A stretch of DNA of 64,000 bases from CAWGCE01 sp964480915 (GCA_964480915.1 CAYZRS010000019.1:1-64000); one strand, 5' to 3'; positions 43,802 to 53,351 are shown, counted from the stretch's first letter. The notes: generated by a model from the sequence alone, not told the origin. A program made the numbers and translations.

Positions 43802-46800
43802 ATGTCCAACCTACCATTTTGGAAACTACTCACCTTCTCTCTTACCGTGCTGATCGGAACAGCCTGCTGGGCGGACGAACCGTCTCGTATGGCAACCTAC
43901 GATCATGAAGGCGAGACCTATTTTGCTCTCAGCCTCAAGGCCGACCTCGCGACCGACGTTGGGCCGTGCGACATCGTCGTCTTGTTCGATACGTCGGCCA
44001 GTCAGTCCGGCGTCTATCGCGACGATTCTTTCGCCGCGTTCCAATCCATGCTCGACCAACTGAACAAGCAACACAACGTACGCCTTTACGCCCTGGATTT
44101 GGAAGCGGTTCCGATGGGAAGCCAATTCGCGGCCGTCGGTTCGAGCGAGTTGAAGCAATCGATCGCCCAGCTTAACGCGCGCCTGCCACTCGGTTCGACC
44201 GATATGATCGCCGGACTGAAGACGGCCATGGCTGCACTGCGTCCATCGACGCGGCCGAAACGAGTCGTCTACATTGGCGATGGTGTCAGCAAAGCGAATT
44301 TGCTACAGCTCGATGAATTCCAAGCGCTTATCGATCAACTTGTTGCTGCCAAGATTTCGGTTTCCAGTTTTGCGATTGGGCCGCATCGTGACATTCAACT
44401 GCTCTCAACGATTGCCAACCATACCGGTGGCAACACGATCTTAGATGACGAGTCGACGCCGGGCGTCGAACTGGGATCACTACTGGCTCAGTCGGTCAAA
44501 GCCGAGGTCTTTTGGCCTGGGCAAGTCGAATTGCCGGAGGCGGTCGTCGAACAGTTCCCGCGAATGGTCCCACCGATTCGAGCCGATCGTGACTCGATCC
44601 TTGTCGGTGTCATTCATCGCCAAGCGAAACTCAATCTCCAAATGGACGGCGAAGGAAATGGTTCGAATGCACTGACTTGGACCATCCAACCGGAAGAGGC
44701 GAACGAGGACTTCGCCTATCTTCCGCGACTCGTCGACCTGGCTCGGCGTGACGATGGGCTTAGCATGCCGACCGCCGGCAGTGCAGCGCTGCGAGAAGTC
44801 CGTCGCATGATCGTTGATGGAGCCGAAGCGCTTTCCCAGATGAGCGGACGAGCATTCGCCATGGGAGATTATAACGGCGCGGCCAAACTGGCCGAAGCTG
44901 CCCTCAAGACCGACCCCAGTCACATGAAGGCTGGCGTGATCCAAGGTGCCGTCCAAAAGAAAGCGAATCAGGCTCAGGTTTCAGGAACTCAATTCGAAGT
45001 GGACGGCGATTCCCCCGTCATCTTGCTGGGCGAACCCGAAGCGACCGAACAAGTTCAATTCACCGAACCGCCACCGGCCCCCATGCCGGGTGAGGTGATC
45101 GTCGAAGGTGACATGTTGGGCTCCGAAGTGGTGCCCCAAGGAATCGTCGACAATGGCTTCGTATTTGAACAGCCGTTGGAATTCGAAGTGCAGCCGGAAG
45201 GTTACGTCGAAATGCGTAGCGTCAGTTCGGCTCCCGTGATCATCGACGACGTGCCTCGGGCATTCGATGATGAGAACGGACGTCTGATCGATAGTGTGGA
45301 AGCGAAGCGGCGGGCTCGCGAGGGCCTCTTGCGGGCCGAAGTTCGCAACGGCATCCGCGCCGCACGAGACGGCATGTCGAACGACCCCGAAATGGCGGTC
45401 CGTGATCTGAAGATCATGCTAGAGAACGTCAAGCGGGCTCCGGATATCAGCGGCGACGCCCGACTGCAACTTCGCAACCAAGTCGAAGGGGCCATCCGCG
45501 CAGGATTGGCACGACAGTTCGAGAAGGAACGACGCGACCAATTCAACGCGAGCAATCGCGCCCGAGCTTTGGAACGAGACAAGATCGCGAAAGCGACTCG
45601 ACGTGAGGAAGAACAGCTTTCGCAGATTCTTGATCGTTTTAATTCGCTGCTAGAGGAAGGCCGTTATGGCTTGGCCGAAGAGGCCGCATTAGCCGCCGAA
45701 GAGATTTCCCCTCGACGAGTCGAACCCCTGGTGGCCGTCCTAGCGGGTCGGTACTCCGGACGTGCCCGGGAAATGCATCGCATCAATGATCTGAAGCGTC
45801 GAGCATTTTACGCCACACTGGCAACGATCGAAGAATCGTCGATCCCCTTCCCGGATGAACCACCTTTGGTCTATCCGCCCGCGGAAGAATGGGAAGCGTT
45901 GACCGCTCGACGTAAGAAGTATGCCTCGGTCGACTTGTCGACGGTCAAGGAATCGGAACAACACATTTTTGAAGAACTCGATCGACCTACGGAAGTCGAC
46001 TTCTTCGAAACGCCGCTTAGCGATGCCTTCGATACACTCGCCGAATTCCACAATATCAACATCGAACTCAACTCGAACGAATTCGACAACCTGGGCGTCG
46101 ATACGGGGACTCCCATCACCAAAACCTACAACGGAGTTTCGCTCCGTTCCGCGATGCGGCTGATCCTCCGTGAATACGACCTCACGTTCGTCGTCCGCGA
46201 CGAAGTGCTCGTGATCACCTCAGTCGAAGATGCTGAACAAGAACTTGTGACACGCGTTTACCCGGTCGGTGACCTCGTTCTCCCCATTTCCAGCGGACTC
46301 GGATTCGGCCTCGGCGGTCAAGCCGGCGGATTCGGCGGCGGTGGNNNNNNNNNNNNNNNNNNNNNNNNNNNNNNNNNNNNNNNNNNNNNNNNNNNNNNNN
46401 NNNNNNNNNNNNNNNNNNNNNNNNNNNNNNNNNNNNNNNNNNNNGGCGGATTCGGCGGCGGTGGCGGTGGCCAATTCGCAGTCGACGACGAACTAAAGCT
46501 GGGCGTGAAAGCGAACAGTCCATCGGCGACGGTCAAACCGACCGCACCACAAACAGTCCCAGGCGTTCGCGTCGTCCCGGCGGGATACGCTGGCAAGGTT
46601 TTGCGAGCCGCCCCGGCCAATGGCCAAACATCGGCAGAGGCTTGGAATGCACTTTTTGCTCAGCAAGCCAAACTCGCACCAGAGAAGCAGATCACCGCTC
46701 GTGACGTGGCAGCGACGGCTCGCCATTACATGCAGGACGAGCAATACGAAACGGTCGTCGAAGTCATTCACGGGGCGCTGGCCAACGGCTATCCCCAGCC

Positions 46801-47956
46801 GTGGATGTTCGAAGCGATGGGTTTAGCGTTGCAAGCCAAGAACGCACCGAAGAAAGATATTGAACGAGCCCTGATGTCGGCCGTCGATTTTAGCAGTCGC
46901 TTTGAAGAGCTTTACTTCGCAGCGACGTACATGTCCCGCATCGGTCTCGAGAAACGGGCCATCCAACTGATGCGTGACGCCTCGTCGATGAACCCCACCG
47001 ACCCAGCACCTTATGCGCTGGCACTGAGACTGGCGCGACGCATCGGCGATACCGAAGGGATGCGTTGGGCTTCCGTTGGCGTGCTTACGCAAGCTTGGCC
47101 GAAGGGAACTGAGAATATTGCCGCCCAGGCGGAACGGACGGCTCGTGCCGTGCTCGAAGAGCTGGAACAGGGCGGACAGACGAGCGAAGCGAAAGAGTTA
47201 GAGCAGGCTGTTACGAAAGCACTGGAGCGTGACGTTTACGCCACGGTCACTTGGTCGGGCGATGCAGATGTCGACATCTGCGTGCAAGAACCGAACGGTA
47301 GCGTCTGCTCGTTGAATCAGCAACGGACCACTGGCGGCGGAGTCCTACTCGCCGACGACGCAACGACCAAAGAAAAGCCAGAAGCACGCGAAATTTACGT
47401 TTGCCCCAAGGGATTCGCAGGCAAGTACAAACTGATGATCAAGCCGATCTACGGCAAAGTCGATGGAGGCAAGGTGACCGTCGAAATCGGCCGACACCAA
47501 GGCAGTCAATCGCACCAATCCATGAAGAAACAAATTGCCGTCGGTGATGAACCGGTCGTTGTCGCATTTGAGCTCGATCAAGGTCGTCGCCAACAAGAGA
47601 TTGAAGAAGCACAAGTTGCCACGATCGCCAAAGCACAAGAAGCCATTGACCACGCCGTCCTCGGACAGGTGGTCGGGGTATCCGACGCCGACGATCTCAT
47701 CGCCGCTGCGTTGGCTCGGGATCGAGGTTTGGTAGGTCGCCTTCGTTCTGCCGTCGGTTTTCGACCGGTGATCACAACATTCCCTCAGGGAACGAACTTC
47801 ACGGCAACTGCCGTCATTTCTGCCGACAGACGGTACGTCAGGATTTCACCACAGCCAACATTCTCTGGCGTATCAGAAGTTTCCACATTCAACTTTGCGA
47901 CTGGCGACGATGGTTTGGGGGGCGGAGGTGCTGGTGGTGGCCTCGGCGGATTTTAG
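43802..47956 (+). CDS. Giant exported VWA - STN - DUF2135 mosaic protein, interrupted by an assembly gap
   Basis: An exported protein of about 1384 residues as assembled, with CGGAG 7 bases before the ATG and a signal peptide (TFSLTVLIGTACWA). A von Willebrand A domain starts near residue 55, with the metal site DTSASQSG (Asp63). A helical Glu/Arg-rich region (about 480-680) is followed by a secretin/TonB short N-terminal-like domain (about 715-815: VDFFETPLSDAFDTLAEFHN, LTFVVRDEVLVITS). A Gly/Phe/Ala-rich linker holds the 100-N gap. TPR-like helices and a DUF2135-like beta domain (VTWSGDADVDICVQEPNG) follow, with a Gly-rich end. The combination suggests a periplasmic scaffold or surface machine part; no enzymatic role is seen. 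Confidence 0.85.
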   Translation: MSNLPFWKLLTFSLTVLIGTACWADEPSRMATYDHEGETYFALSLKADLATDVGPCDIVVLFDTSASQSGVYRDDSFAAFQSMLDQLNKQHNVRLYALDLEAVPMGSQFAAVGSSELKQSIAQLNARLPLGSTDMIAGLKTAMAALRPSTRPKRVVYIGDGVSKANLLQLDEFQALIDQLVAAKISVSSFAIGPHRDIQLLSTIANHTGGNTILDDESTPGVELGSLLAQSVKAEVFWPGQVELPEAVVEQFPRMVPPIRADRDSILVGVIHRQAKLNLQMDGEGNGSNALTWTIQPEEANEDFAYLPRLVDLARRDDGLSMPTAGSAALREVRRMIVDGAEALSQMSGRAFAMGDYNGAAKLAEAALKTDPSHMKAGVIQGAVQKKANQAQVSGTQFEVDGDSPVILLGEPEATEQVQFTEPPPAPMPGEVIVEGDMLGSEVVPQGIVDNGFVFEQPLEFEVQPEGYVEMRSVSSAPVIIDDVPRAFDDENGRLIDSVEAKRRAREGLLRAEVRNGIRAARDGMSNDPEMAVRDLKIMLENVKRAPDISGDARLQLRNQVEGAIRAGLARQFEKERRDQFNASNRARALERDKIAKATRREEEQLSQILDRFNSLLEEGRYGLAEEAALAAEEISPRRVEPLVAVLAGRYSGRAREMHRINDLKRRAFYATLATIEESSIPFPDEPPLVYPPAEEWEALTARRKKYASVDLSTVKESEQHIFEELDRPTEVDFFETPLSDAFDTLAEFHNINIELNSNEFDNLGVDTGTPITKTYNGVSLRSAMRLILREYDLTFVVRDEVLVITSVEDAEQELVTRVYPVGDLVLPISSGLGFGLGGQAGGFGGGXXXXXXXXXXXXXXXXXXXXXXXXXXXXXXXXXXGGFGGGGGGQFAVDDELKLGVKANSPSATVKPTAPQTVPGVRVVPAGYAGKVLRAAPANGQTSAEAWNALFAQQAKLAPEKQITARDVAATARHYMQDEQYETVVEVIHGALANGYPQPWMFEAMGLALQAKNAPKKDIERALMSAVDFSSRFEELYFAATYMSRIGLEKRAIQLMRDASSMNPTDPAPYALALRLARRIGDTEGMRWASVGVLTQAWPKGTENIAAQAERTARAVLEELEQGGQTSEAKELEQAVTKALERDVYATVTWSGDADVDICVQEPNGSVCSLNQQRTTGGGVLLADDATTKEKPEAREIYVCPKGFAGKYKLMIKPIYGKVDGGKVTVEIGRHQGSQSHQSMKKQIAVGDEPVVVAFELDQGRRQQEIEEAQVATIAKAQEAIDHAVLGQVVGVSDADDLIAAALARDRGLVGRLRSAVGFRPVITTFPQGTNFTATAVISADRRYVRISPQPTFSGVSEVSTFNFATGDDGLGGGGAGGGLGGF
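46345..46444. other. Assembly gap (100 N) in a Gly-rich repeat
   Basis: Exactly 100 N replace unknown sequence inside the Gly-rich linker of the VWA/STN protein. The last 20 bases before the gap (46325-46344) are identical to the first 20 after it (46445-46464). Joining them gives a continuous frame reading AGGFGGGGGGQFA. The real length of the repeat is unknown. Confidence 0.95.
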
Positions 47957-47985
47957 CGGACGGACGTGCTGTGAGCGGGAGCCGC

Positions 47986-49020
47986 TTAGCGAACGAGTCC
48001 CGGCTTGATGTCCAGCGTTAGCTCTCCCAATTGGCCCCTGTCAATCTGCCCCGCTTCTAGCTTCTCGAACGCGATGGCGCCCATCACGGCGTTGTCGGTG
48101 CAGAGCCTCATCGGAGCCATGAGCAATTCAAAGCCGTGCTTGGCTGCCGATTCTTCCAATCGTGCTCGAAAGCGCCTGTTGGCCGCGACGCCGCCTCCCA
48201 AGCACAACCGGCTGGCGCCCGTCGCTGCGAGGGCGTGCTCTGCCTTCGCAACCAAGCAATCGACGACCGCCTCTTCAAAACTGGCGGCGATATCGGCAAT
48301 CTGAGAATCGCTCAGTTCAACCTCTCGAGGGTCAGCCGATCCAACGCCCGCAATCTGATAACGAACGGCCGTTTTCAATCCACTGAAACTAAACTGCAAT
48401 CGGTCCGGTTCATGAATAAAAGACCGGGGAAAAGCATGCGCCTTGCGGTTGCCATCGACCGCCGCTTTGGAGATTGAAGGGCCACCCGGATAAGAGAGGC
48501 CCATCATGCTGGCAACTTTGTCGAAAGCTTCTCCGGCCGCATCATCGATGGTGCCACCCAGCAGGCGAAATTCGGATGGACTCTGACAATCAAACAGACT
48601 GGTGTGACCGCCGCTCACGACGTACCCCACACAGGGAAAGACGGGCCGACCCGCGGCCAACTGACAGGCATACACGTGGGCATGCAAATGATTGACGCCG
48701 ATCAGCGGCACATCCAAAGCGACCGCCAGCGACTTGGCCGCCACGACGCCGACAATCAACGAACCAGAAAGTCCGGGGGTATTCGCGACCGCAATCGCGT
48801 CGATTTGATTCAGTTTCAAACCTGACCGGTCGATCGCTTCATGAATAACGGGCAGAACCCTTTCGACATGCGCTCTGGCCGCGATCTCGGGCACGACCCC
48901 CCGATATCGCTGATGCAATTCATCTTGGGAAGCGACGACTTCGGATAAAATTTCACGATCTTGATTGACGATCGCGGCCGCCGTTTCGTCGCACGTGGAT
49001 TCGATCAGGAGTAGATTCAT
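47986..49020 (-). CDS. tsaD: tRNA N6-adenosine threonylcarbamoyltransferase
   Basis: A 344-residue ASKHA-fold enzyme that transfers threonylcarbamoyl to A37 of ANN-decoding tRNAs (t6A). It shows the start LLLIESTCDETAAAIV, the metal-binding HLHAHVYA, YVVSGGHTSLF, GEAFDKVASMMGLSYPGGP and CLGGGVAANRRFR, all in the usual order and at normal length. The gene starts 38 bases after the CtpA-type protease gene on the same strand and may share its transcript. It is convergent, 29 bases apart, with the VWA/STN gene. Confidence 0.96.
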   Translation of the reverse strand: MNLLLIESTCDETAAAIVNQDREILSEVVASQDELHQRYRGVVPEIAARAHVERVLPVIHEAIDRSGLKLNQIDAIAVANTPGLSGSLIVGVVAAKSLAVALDVPLIGVNHLHAHVYACQLAAGRPVFPCVGYVVSGGHTSLFDCQSPSEFRLLGGTIDDAAGEAFDKVASMMGLSYPGGPSISKAAVDGNRKAHAFPRSFIHEPDRLQFSFSGLKTAVRYQIAGVGSADPREVELSDSQIADIAASFEEAVVDCLVAKAEHALAATGASRLCLGGGVAANRRFRARLEESAAKHGFELLMAPMRLCTDNAVMGAIAFEKLEAGQIDRGQLGELTLDIKPGLVR

Positions 49021-49058
49021 CGTTGTGTCTTGTAAGCTCTGGCTATGGCTGGCTACGG

Positions 49059-50387
49059 CTATGGCCGAGATGACTTAACGCGTAGGTACTCAAACGCCTT
49101 CTTGACTTGAGCGTCAACGTAGAAAGGCAACGCTTTCTTTGTATCATCGTTCCCGCGAATGAGGAACGCGTCGCGCTGGTAAATTAGCATCGCCCGCTGT
49201 TCGGATCGCGACAATTTGACTTCGTAGCCTTCGTCGGGGCGAACTCCCCAGTCATCCGAGTCGGTCAATTCGGACGTCCGATGGATGTTCTTTCCATTGG
49301 GGCGCAGGTAGGTCGACGTCGTCAATTTCAAAGCGCTCTTGCCGTCCTGAAGCATCACAAGTCGCTGCACGCTCCCCTTCCCCCACGTCCGTTCGCCAAT
49401 CACAACCGCCCGACGGTTGTCCTGCAGGCAAGCGGCAACGATCTCGCTGCCACTAGCGCTGAACGAATTCACCAACACGGCCATGGGAAATTCGGTGTAC
49501 GAGCCGCCTGGCAACGCCTCCCATTTTTTCACCGGCACATTCCGTCCTTGCGCCGAAACGATGTCCCCTTTGGTCAGAAACAGGTCGGATACTTCAATCG
49601 CCGCAGTCAGCAGACCGCCCGGGTTATTCCGCAAGTCGAGTACCAAACCGCGAATCTGTTGCTCATGCAGGCCTCGGACGGCCTCTTTTAGATCATCGGT
49701 CGTGTGGGCTCCAAACGAAGCGATGCGGACGTAGCCAATCTTCTCCTGTGGGTCGATGAAGAAATCCCACTCGCTGTTCGCCCTTCGCCGAACGCCAATC
49801 ACCGTTTCTAGTTGAACCGTTTCTCGATTGAGCACGACATCGAACGACTTGCCGGCTCGGTCGATCGTCAAGCGAACCTGGGAGCCGACCGGTCCCTTCA
49901 TCCGCGTGACGGCTCCTTCGACACCGATCTGGGCTGTCGCCTTGCCCTCGATATGCGTGATCTCGTCACCCGCCTGCAAACCGGCTCGTGAAGCGGGCGT
50001 TCCCGCGAGAGGGCTCACGATGCGGATGTTGCCGCTTGCCGCCTCATTGATTTGAATGCCAATTCCACCAAATTCTTGTTCGACGTCCCGTTGAAACTCG
50101 AACATTTCCTCCGGTGCGATGTAGTTCGAATAGTTGTCAAGTTTGGAAAGGACGCCTTCGATCGCCGCTTCCATCAACTCACGTCGGGTAATCGGCGCGA
50201 CGTAATTTCGTTCGACCTCATCGATGGCATCGACGAACAATCGCATCAGTTCGTAATCATCGGCCGGCTGATCACGAGCGGTGCCCTGCCCCTCGTCAGT
50301 CGGCACACGCTCCACGATGGACGCTTCTTGTCCTACGACGCAAGCGACCGAGCCAAACAACCACAGAAAACCAAACAATCGAACCAT
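49059..50387 (-). CDS. S41-family carboxy-terminal processing protease
   Basis: About 442 residues. A signal peptide (LFGFLWLFGSVACVVG) is followed by an N-terminal helical segment, a PDZ domain (about 95-180: GGIGIQINEA, AGLQAGDEITHIEG), and the S41 catalytic domain (about 195-390) with GYVRIASFG, LVLDLRNNPGGLL, the nucleophile region SASGSEIVAACL and the general-base Lys in TWGKGSVQ. It cleaves proteins near their C-termini in the periplasm. Two adjacent ATGs are possible; AGGAAGAG is better placed for 50387 than for 50390. It lies 94 bases after the WD40 gene and 38 bases before tsaD. Confidence 0.93.
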   Translation of the reverse strand: MVRLFGFLWLFGSVACVVGQEASIVERVPTDEGQGTARDQPADDYELMRLFVDAIDEVERNYVAPITRRELMEAAIEGVLSKLDNYSNYIAPEEMFEFQRDVEQEFGGIGIQINEAASGNIRIVSPLAGTPASRAGLQAGDEITHIEGKATAQIGVEGAVTRMKGPVGSQVRLTIDRAGKSFDVVLNRETVQLETVIGVRRRANSEWDFFIDPQEKIGYVRIASFGAHTTDDLKEAVRGLHEQQIRGLVLDLRNNPGGLLTAAIEVSDLFLTKGDIVSAQGRNVPVKKWEALPGGSYTEFPMAVLVNSFSASGSEIVAACLQDNRRAVVIGERTWGKGSVQRLVMLQDGKSALKLTTSTYLRPNGKNIHRTSELTDSDDWGVRPDEGYEVKLSRSEQRAMLIYQRDAFLIRGNDDTKKALPFYVDAQVKKAFEYLRVKSSRP

Positions 50388-50484
50388 CATCTCTTCCTAA
50401 GCGAAAACATCATGCGTCCCGGATGCACTATAGCGATGCAGAACAAGTGCGAACAGGAAGTGTGGCGCAGCGATCAGCCACCGA

Positions 50485-52098
50485 CTAGTTTTCGATTTTA
50501 GCTTTGCGAGCCCATACCTCGGCCGCATGGGCATAGATCACATCTTCGCCTTTTTGATTGGCGAAGTACTTTAGAATCCGCAGCGCCCGCGGATCGTCAA
50601 ACTGTTCCAAAAGAAAAAAGGCTCTTATCAGCTGTTTCCGTTCGCTATAGGCAATCGTCGATTCTTGATCATCGGCGCTGAGGATGCGACGCAATTGAAG
50701 CTCGATTTCCAGGGAAGTCGTTTGCTCACAGGCCCGCAACAAGTGCTCGGTCAACGACTCACGATGGCTGTACAGTTTTCGAAATGCCGCTTCACGCTGT
50801 TCGTACGAGTCGTTATCGAGAAGCTCAATCCACTGCGTCAACTGAGTCGCCGTCACGACGGTTTGGTCGTCGACGAATTTGCGGACGATGAAATCCAGTG
50901 CTTGGTCCGGATGCTGTGCCAGCCAGGCGACCGACCGATAGGCTTCCAAAGCACTCTTATCGCGGATGGCGTTCCAATGCGCTTCCAACGACCCGGTCGC
51001 TTTTTCTTGACGGCTGCCCATCAGCAGTTCGGCGAAATCCCAGACGATGACGCTGCTATCCAACGCCGCACTGGCAGATGCGATGTAGCGACCGTCGGGA
51101 GAAAACTCGACGCACAACACTTTGTCGTTGTGACCTTTTAGTTCAAAGATCTTCTCGGTCGTACTCGTTTCCCAAACACCGACCGTCCCATCCCAACTGC
51201 TACTCGCCAAAAATCGACCATCGGGCGAAACGGCCAAATCGCTAATCGCTTCCGAATGAGCCCGGTTTAGCTCGCGGCCTTGCGATCCGTTACTCGGCAT
51301 CCAAGCGAGTCGCGATTCGCGTCGAAACGCCACGATGACTTGCTCGCCCATGGGACTCGCGACGAGTTCCACTGCCTGTGTCAGTCCTTCGGCCGGCGGT
51401 AAGCGCTGCGCATTGTTGGGGCGACCGACCGGAACCACCATCAATTGAAGTGGCGACTTGCGGCTGAAGTTGTTGCGGATCCCATTGGGAAACACCGTCG
51501 GCGCATTACTTTCGTAGACGATACGGCGGCCATCTTGCGATGAGGCGCAGGGTGAGAAGTTGGGACTGCGACTCATCAACTTCGTTTCTTGTTTGTCATC
51601 CGGTGGTACATGGGCAAAATGAATATTCTGCTCATGAAAGATACCGATCGTCTGATCCGGATAAGCCCGAACCATCGTTCCTGGCAACGGGAGTTGATAC
51701 TGCGTCTTGCCGGTCGCGATGTTCCAGACCAAACTTCGTTCTTTCGCATCGACCGTGACAAGTTGGTTACCATCTTGGGTGAAACAAAAATCGCTGACTT
51801 GGTTCCATGGACTCGGCAAGACCGATTCCACGGCCTTCTCCCGCCAGTTCCAAATGACGACGTCATGCGTCGAATTGCGAGCCGCCAACTTACTGCCATC
51901 GGGCGAAAAGCGCAGTTCGTAGATACTGGCGCCTTCGGTCGATTCGTGATGAAGCCGGGCAATCGCTCCTTCTGGCTCGATCGCAAGGACGGGCTGGGCC
52001 GTCGCGCGACGACTGGTACTGGCCGTCATCAACATCAGCGCGCAGAAAAATAGCGTCCGCTTCGATGTTCGTTTGATTTGCAGCCTTCGTCTCAACAT
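50485..52098 (-). CDS. Exported WD40-repeat protein with helical C-terminus
   Basis: A protein of about 537 residues. A basic, signal-like N-terminus (KRTLFFCALMLMTAS) precedes a WD40 beta-propeller (about 45-365). Clear blades include LRFSPDGSKLAARNSTHDVVIWNW, shown here as FSPDGSKLAA, LAVSPDGRFLASSSWDGTVG and EFSPDGRYIASAS. The last 150 residues are helical and HEAT-like (DSYEQREAAFRKLYS). The GTG at 52101 or the ATG at 52098 could start it; the ATG overlaps the stop of a doubtful upstream frame as TGATG. The protein probably acts as a protein-protein interaction platform outside the cytoplasm; no enzyme motif is seen. Confidence 0.83.
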   Translation of the reverse strand: MLRRRLQIKRTSKRTLFFCALMLMTASTSRRATAQPVLAIEPEGAIARLHHESTEGASIYELRFSPDGSKLAARNSTHDVVIWNWREKAVESVLPSPWNQVSDFCFTQDGNQLVTVDAKERSLVWNIATGKTQYQLPLPGTMVRAYPDQTIGIFHEQNIHFAHVPPDDKQETKLMSRSPNFSPCASSQDGRRIVYESNAPTVFPNGIRNNFSRKSPLQLMVVPVGRPNNAQRLPPAEGLTQAVELVASPMGEQVIVAFRRESRLAWMPSNGSQGRELNRAHSEAISDLAVSPDGRFLASSSWDGTVGVWETSTTEKIFELKGHNDKVLCVEFSPDGRYIASASAALDSSVIVWDFAELLMGSRQEKATGSLEAHWNAIRDKSALEAYRSVAWLAQHPDQALDFIVRKFVDDQTVVTATQLTQWIELLDNDSYEQREAAFRKLYSHRESLTEHLLRACEQTTSLEIELQLRRILSADDQESTIAYSERKQLIRAFFLLEQFDDPRALRILKYFANQKGEDVIYAHAAEVWARKAKIEN

Positions 52099-52407
52099 CA
52101 CCAGCTCAATCGACTCGGGATCAAAAGGTTCCCTTCCATAATACGCGATGCAAGGATTCGAAACTCCGTCAATTGACGTCGAATTGGTCGTCTCTGGCCA
52201 GTTGTTGGAAAGAGATCGAGCGAATCGGTGCAGAAAATCGCTCGAATAGAAACCTCCTTTGCCTCCAAACGACCGAATCCCGCATAATGTGGCCCCGCCG
52301 CCACTTTCCGCTGGTCAGCAATTGCGGGAACTTTCGTGAAGCTGTCCACGTCCAAGATGGTGACCTCGAAACGTGATCGCGATCCACAAGTCAGGAAACA
52401 GTCCAGC
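52099..52407. other. Region between divergent WD40 and hypothetical genes
   Basis: It probably holds two promoters. A minus-strand frame (52098-52409, 103 codons) ends in TGATG overlapping the WD40 start, the arrangement seen in coupled genes. Its translation is not convincingly protein-like and it begins on top of the start of the plus-strand gene, so I do not call it. Confidence 0.4.
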
Positions 52408-53118
52408 ATGCGCTACTTCGCTCATATTTGCGCCGTCTGCGGGATCGTCGCTGTTGCGTTTTTGCAAAGCGGCGGACGGCAGGATGCCATTCCACCGGCC
52501 GCCGCACCGTCCGATTCGGACCATTGGGAGCGCCCCTTTGATCCGCTTGTGCCGCCAATTGAAATCGCCAAGACGGCCACGATCGCTCCGCAAGCTAACG
52601 TGTCCCGCGAACAAGCCCAGACGGCACTCGACATCCTGCGGCGTTCCGATCGACGGCGCTTTACGCACGATGCGGCGGCTCATTTCCATCCGCACGGTGA
52701 TCAGGTATGTGCCTCGGGCTGTGCCGCCAGTCGTCACCCGACAAAACAACTGACGGAAGATCGGTTTCGCCGACTCTTGCGAGAGTACGCGGATCAGGCC
52801 AGCAACGAGAGTGGCCCGGCACTCGACGAGCTGCTCTTCTACGGCCCGCAATCGGCCAACTTTATCGACCGCTTCGGCGTGGAGCCACTCGACCAAGAAC
52901 GAGCCACCTGCTTGCGGTCGCAGCTGCAATTCACCCACGCCAAAATCGCCATCCGCGTGATCGATAGCAATGGCCGCCGCAGAACGTGGCTCGATCCGAC
53001 GAGTGTTCCATTGGACCGACGGCACGTTTTTGAAATGGAGACGGACCAACTACAGCCGCTGGTCACCAGCGGCACGATCAAACGAGTGGGGCTCGATCGA
53101 CTGTGGACTCGCTTGTGA
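52408..53118 (+). CDS. Exported hypothetical protein ending at an in-frame TGA
   Basis: A protein of 236 residues as annotated to the first stop. A signal-like N-terminus (HICAVCGIVAVAFLQSGG) is followed by an Arg/His-rich region with two cysteines (QVCASGCAASRH) and a structured part (ALDELLFYGPQSANFIDRFG, AIRVIDSNGRRRTWLDP). No family is recognised. At 53116 a TGA interrupts the frame, yet the same frame continues for 62 protein-like codons to a TAA at 53305. The gene may therefore be broken by a nonsense change, or the second part may be translated separately (see 53137-53307). AGGA lies about 12 bases before the ATG. The DUF2330 gene follows and probably shares the transcript. Confidence 0.6.
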   Translation: MRYFAHICAVCGIVAVAFLQSGGRQDAIPPAAAPSDSDHWERPFDPLVPPIEIAKTATIAPQANVSREQAQTALDILRRSDRRRFTHDAAAHFHPHGDQVCASGCAASRHPTKQLTEDRFRRLLREYADQASNESGPALDELLFYGPQSANFIDRFGVEPLDQERATCLRSQLQFTHAKIAIRVIDSNGRRRTWLDPTSVPLDRRHVFEMETDQLQPLVTSGTIKRVGLDRLWTRL

Positions 53119-53136
53119 CTGGAAGGAGTCCACTTC

Positions 53137-53307
53137 GTGGCAGGACCATGGTTCATGGTCGCAACGCATAACAACGATTGGCAAACGATGTCCGAACTGT
53201 GGATCAGCGACGGCACCGACGACTGCCAAGGAAGACTAGAAATTCGCGTTTGGTTTGACGATGGCAGCTCCGTCGACGAATCGGGCCTCATGGCGGCCAC
53301 ACAATAA
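53137..53307 (+). CDS. In-frame continuation or small separate ORF after the TGA
   Basis: A 56-codon segment beginning at a GTG, in the same frame as the gene that ends at the TGA 53116-53118. AAGGAG sits 8 bases before the GTG, an ideal ribosome binding site, so separate translation is possible. The reading (for example VATHNNDWQTMSELWISDG, then VWFDDGSSVDE) looks like the natural C-terminal beta-rich part of the preceding protein. Either this is the downstream half of an interrupted gene or a translationally coupled small protein. It ends 44 bases before the DUF2330 start. Confidence 0.5.
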   Translation: MAGPWFMVATHNNDWQTMSELWISDGTDDCQGRLEIRVWFDDGSSVDESGLMAATQ

Positions 53308-53351
53308 TCCGCCAAACCACAAATCACTCGAATACTGCAGGAGCCTGAAAC

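Noticed and set aside
52098..52409. A 103-codon minus-strand frame whose stop overlaps the WD40 start as TGATG
   Set aside because: The overlap is attractive, but the translation is not protein-like and it would fill the only promoter space of two divergent genes.
53116..53160. Selenocysteine insertion element after the in-frame TGA
   Set aside because: Only a 4-bp stem with a 3-base loop can be drawn, and no sec genes are in the window. Kept only as one explanation to test.
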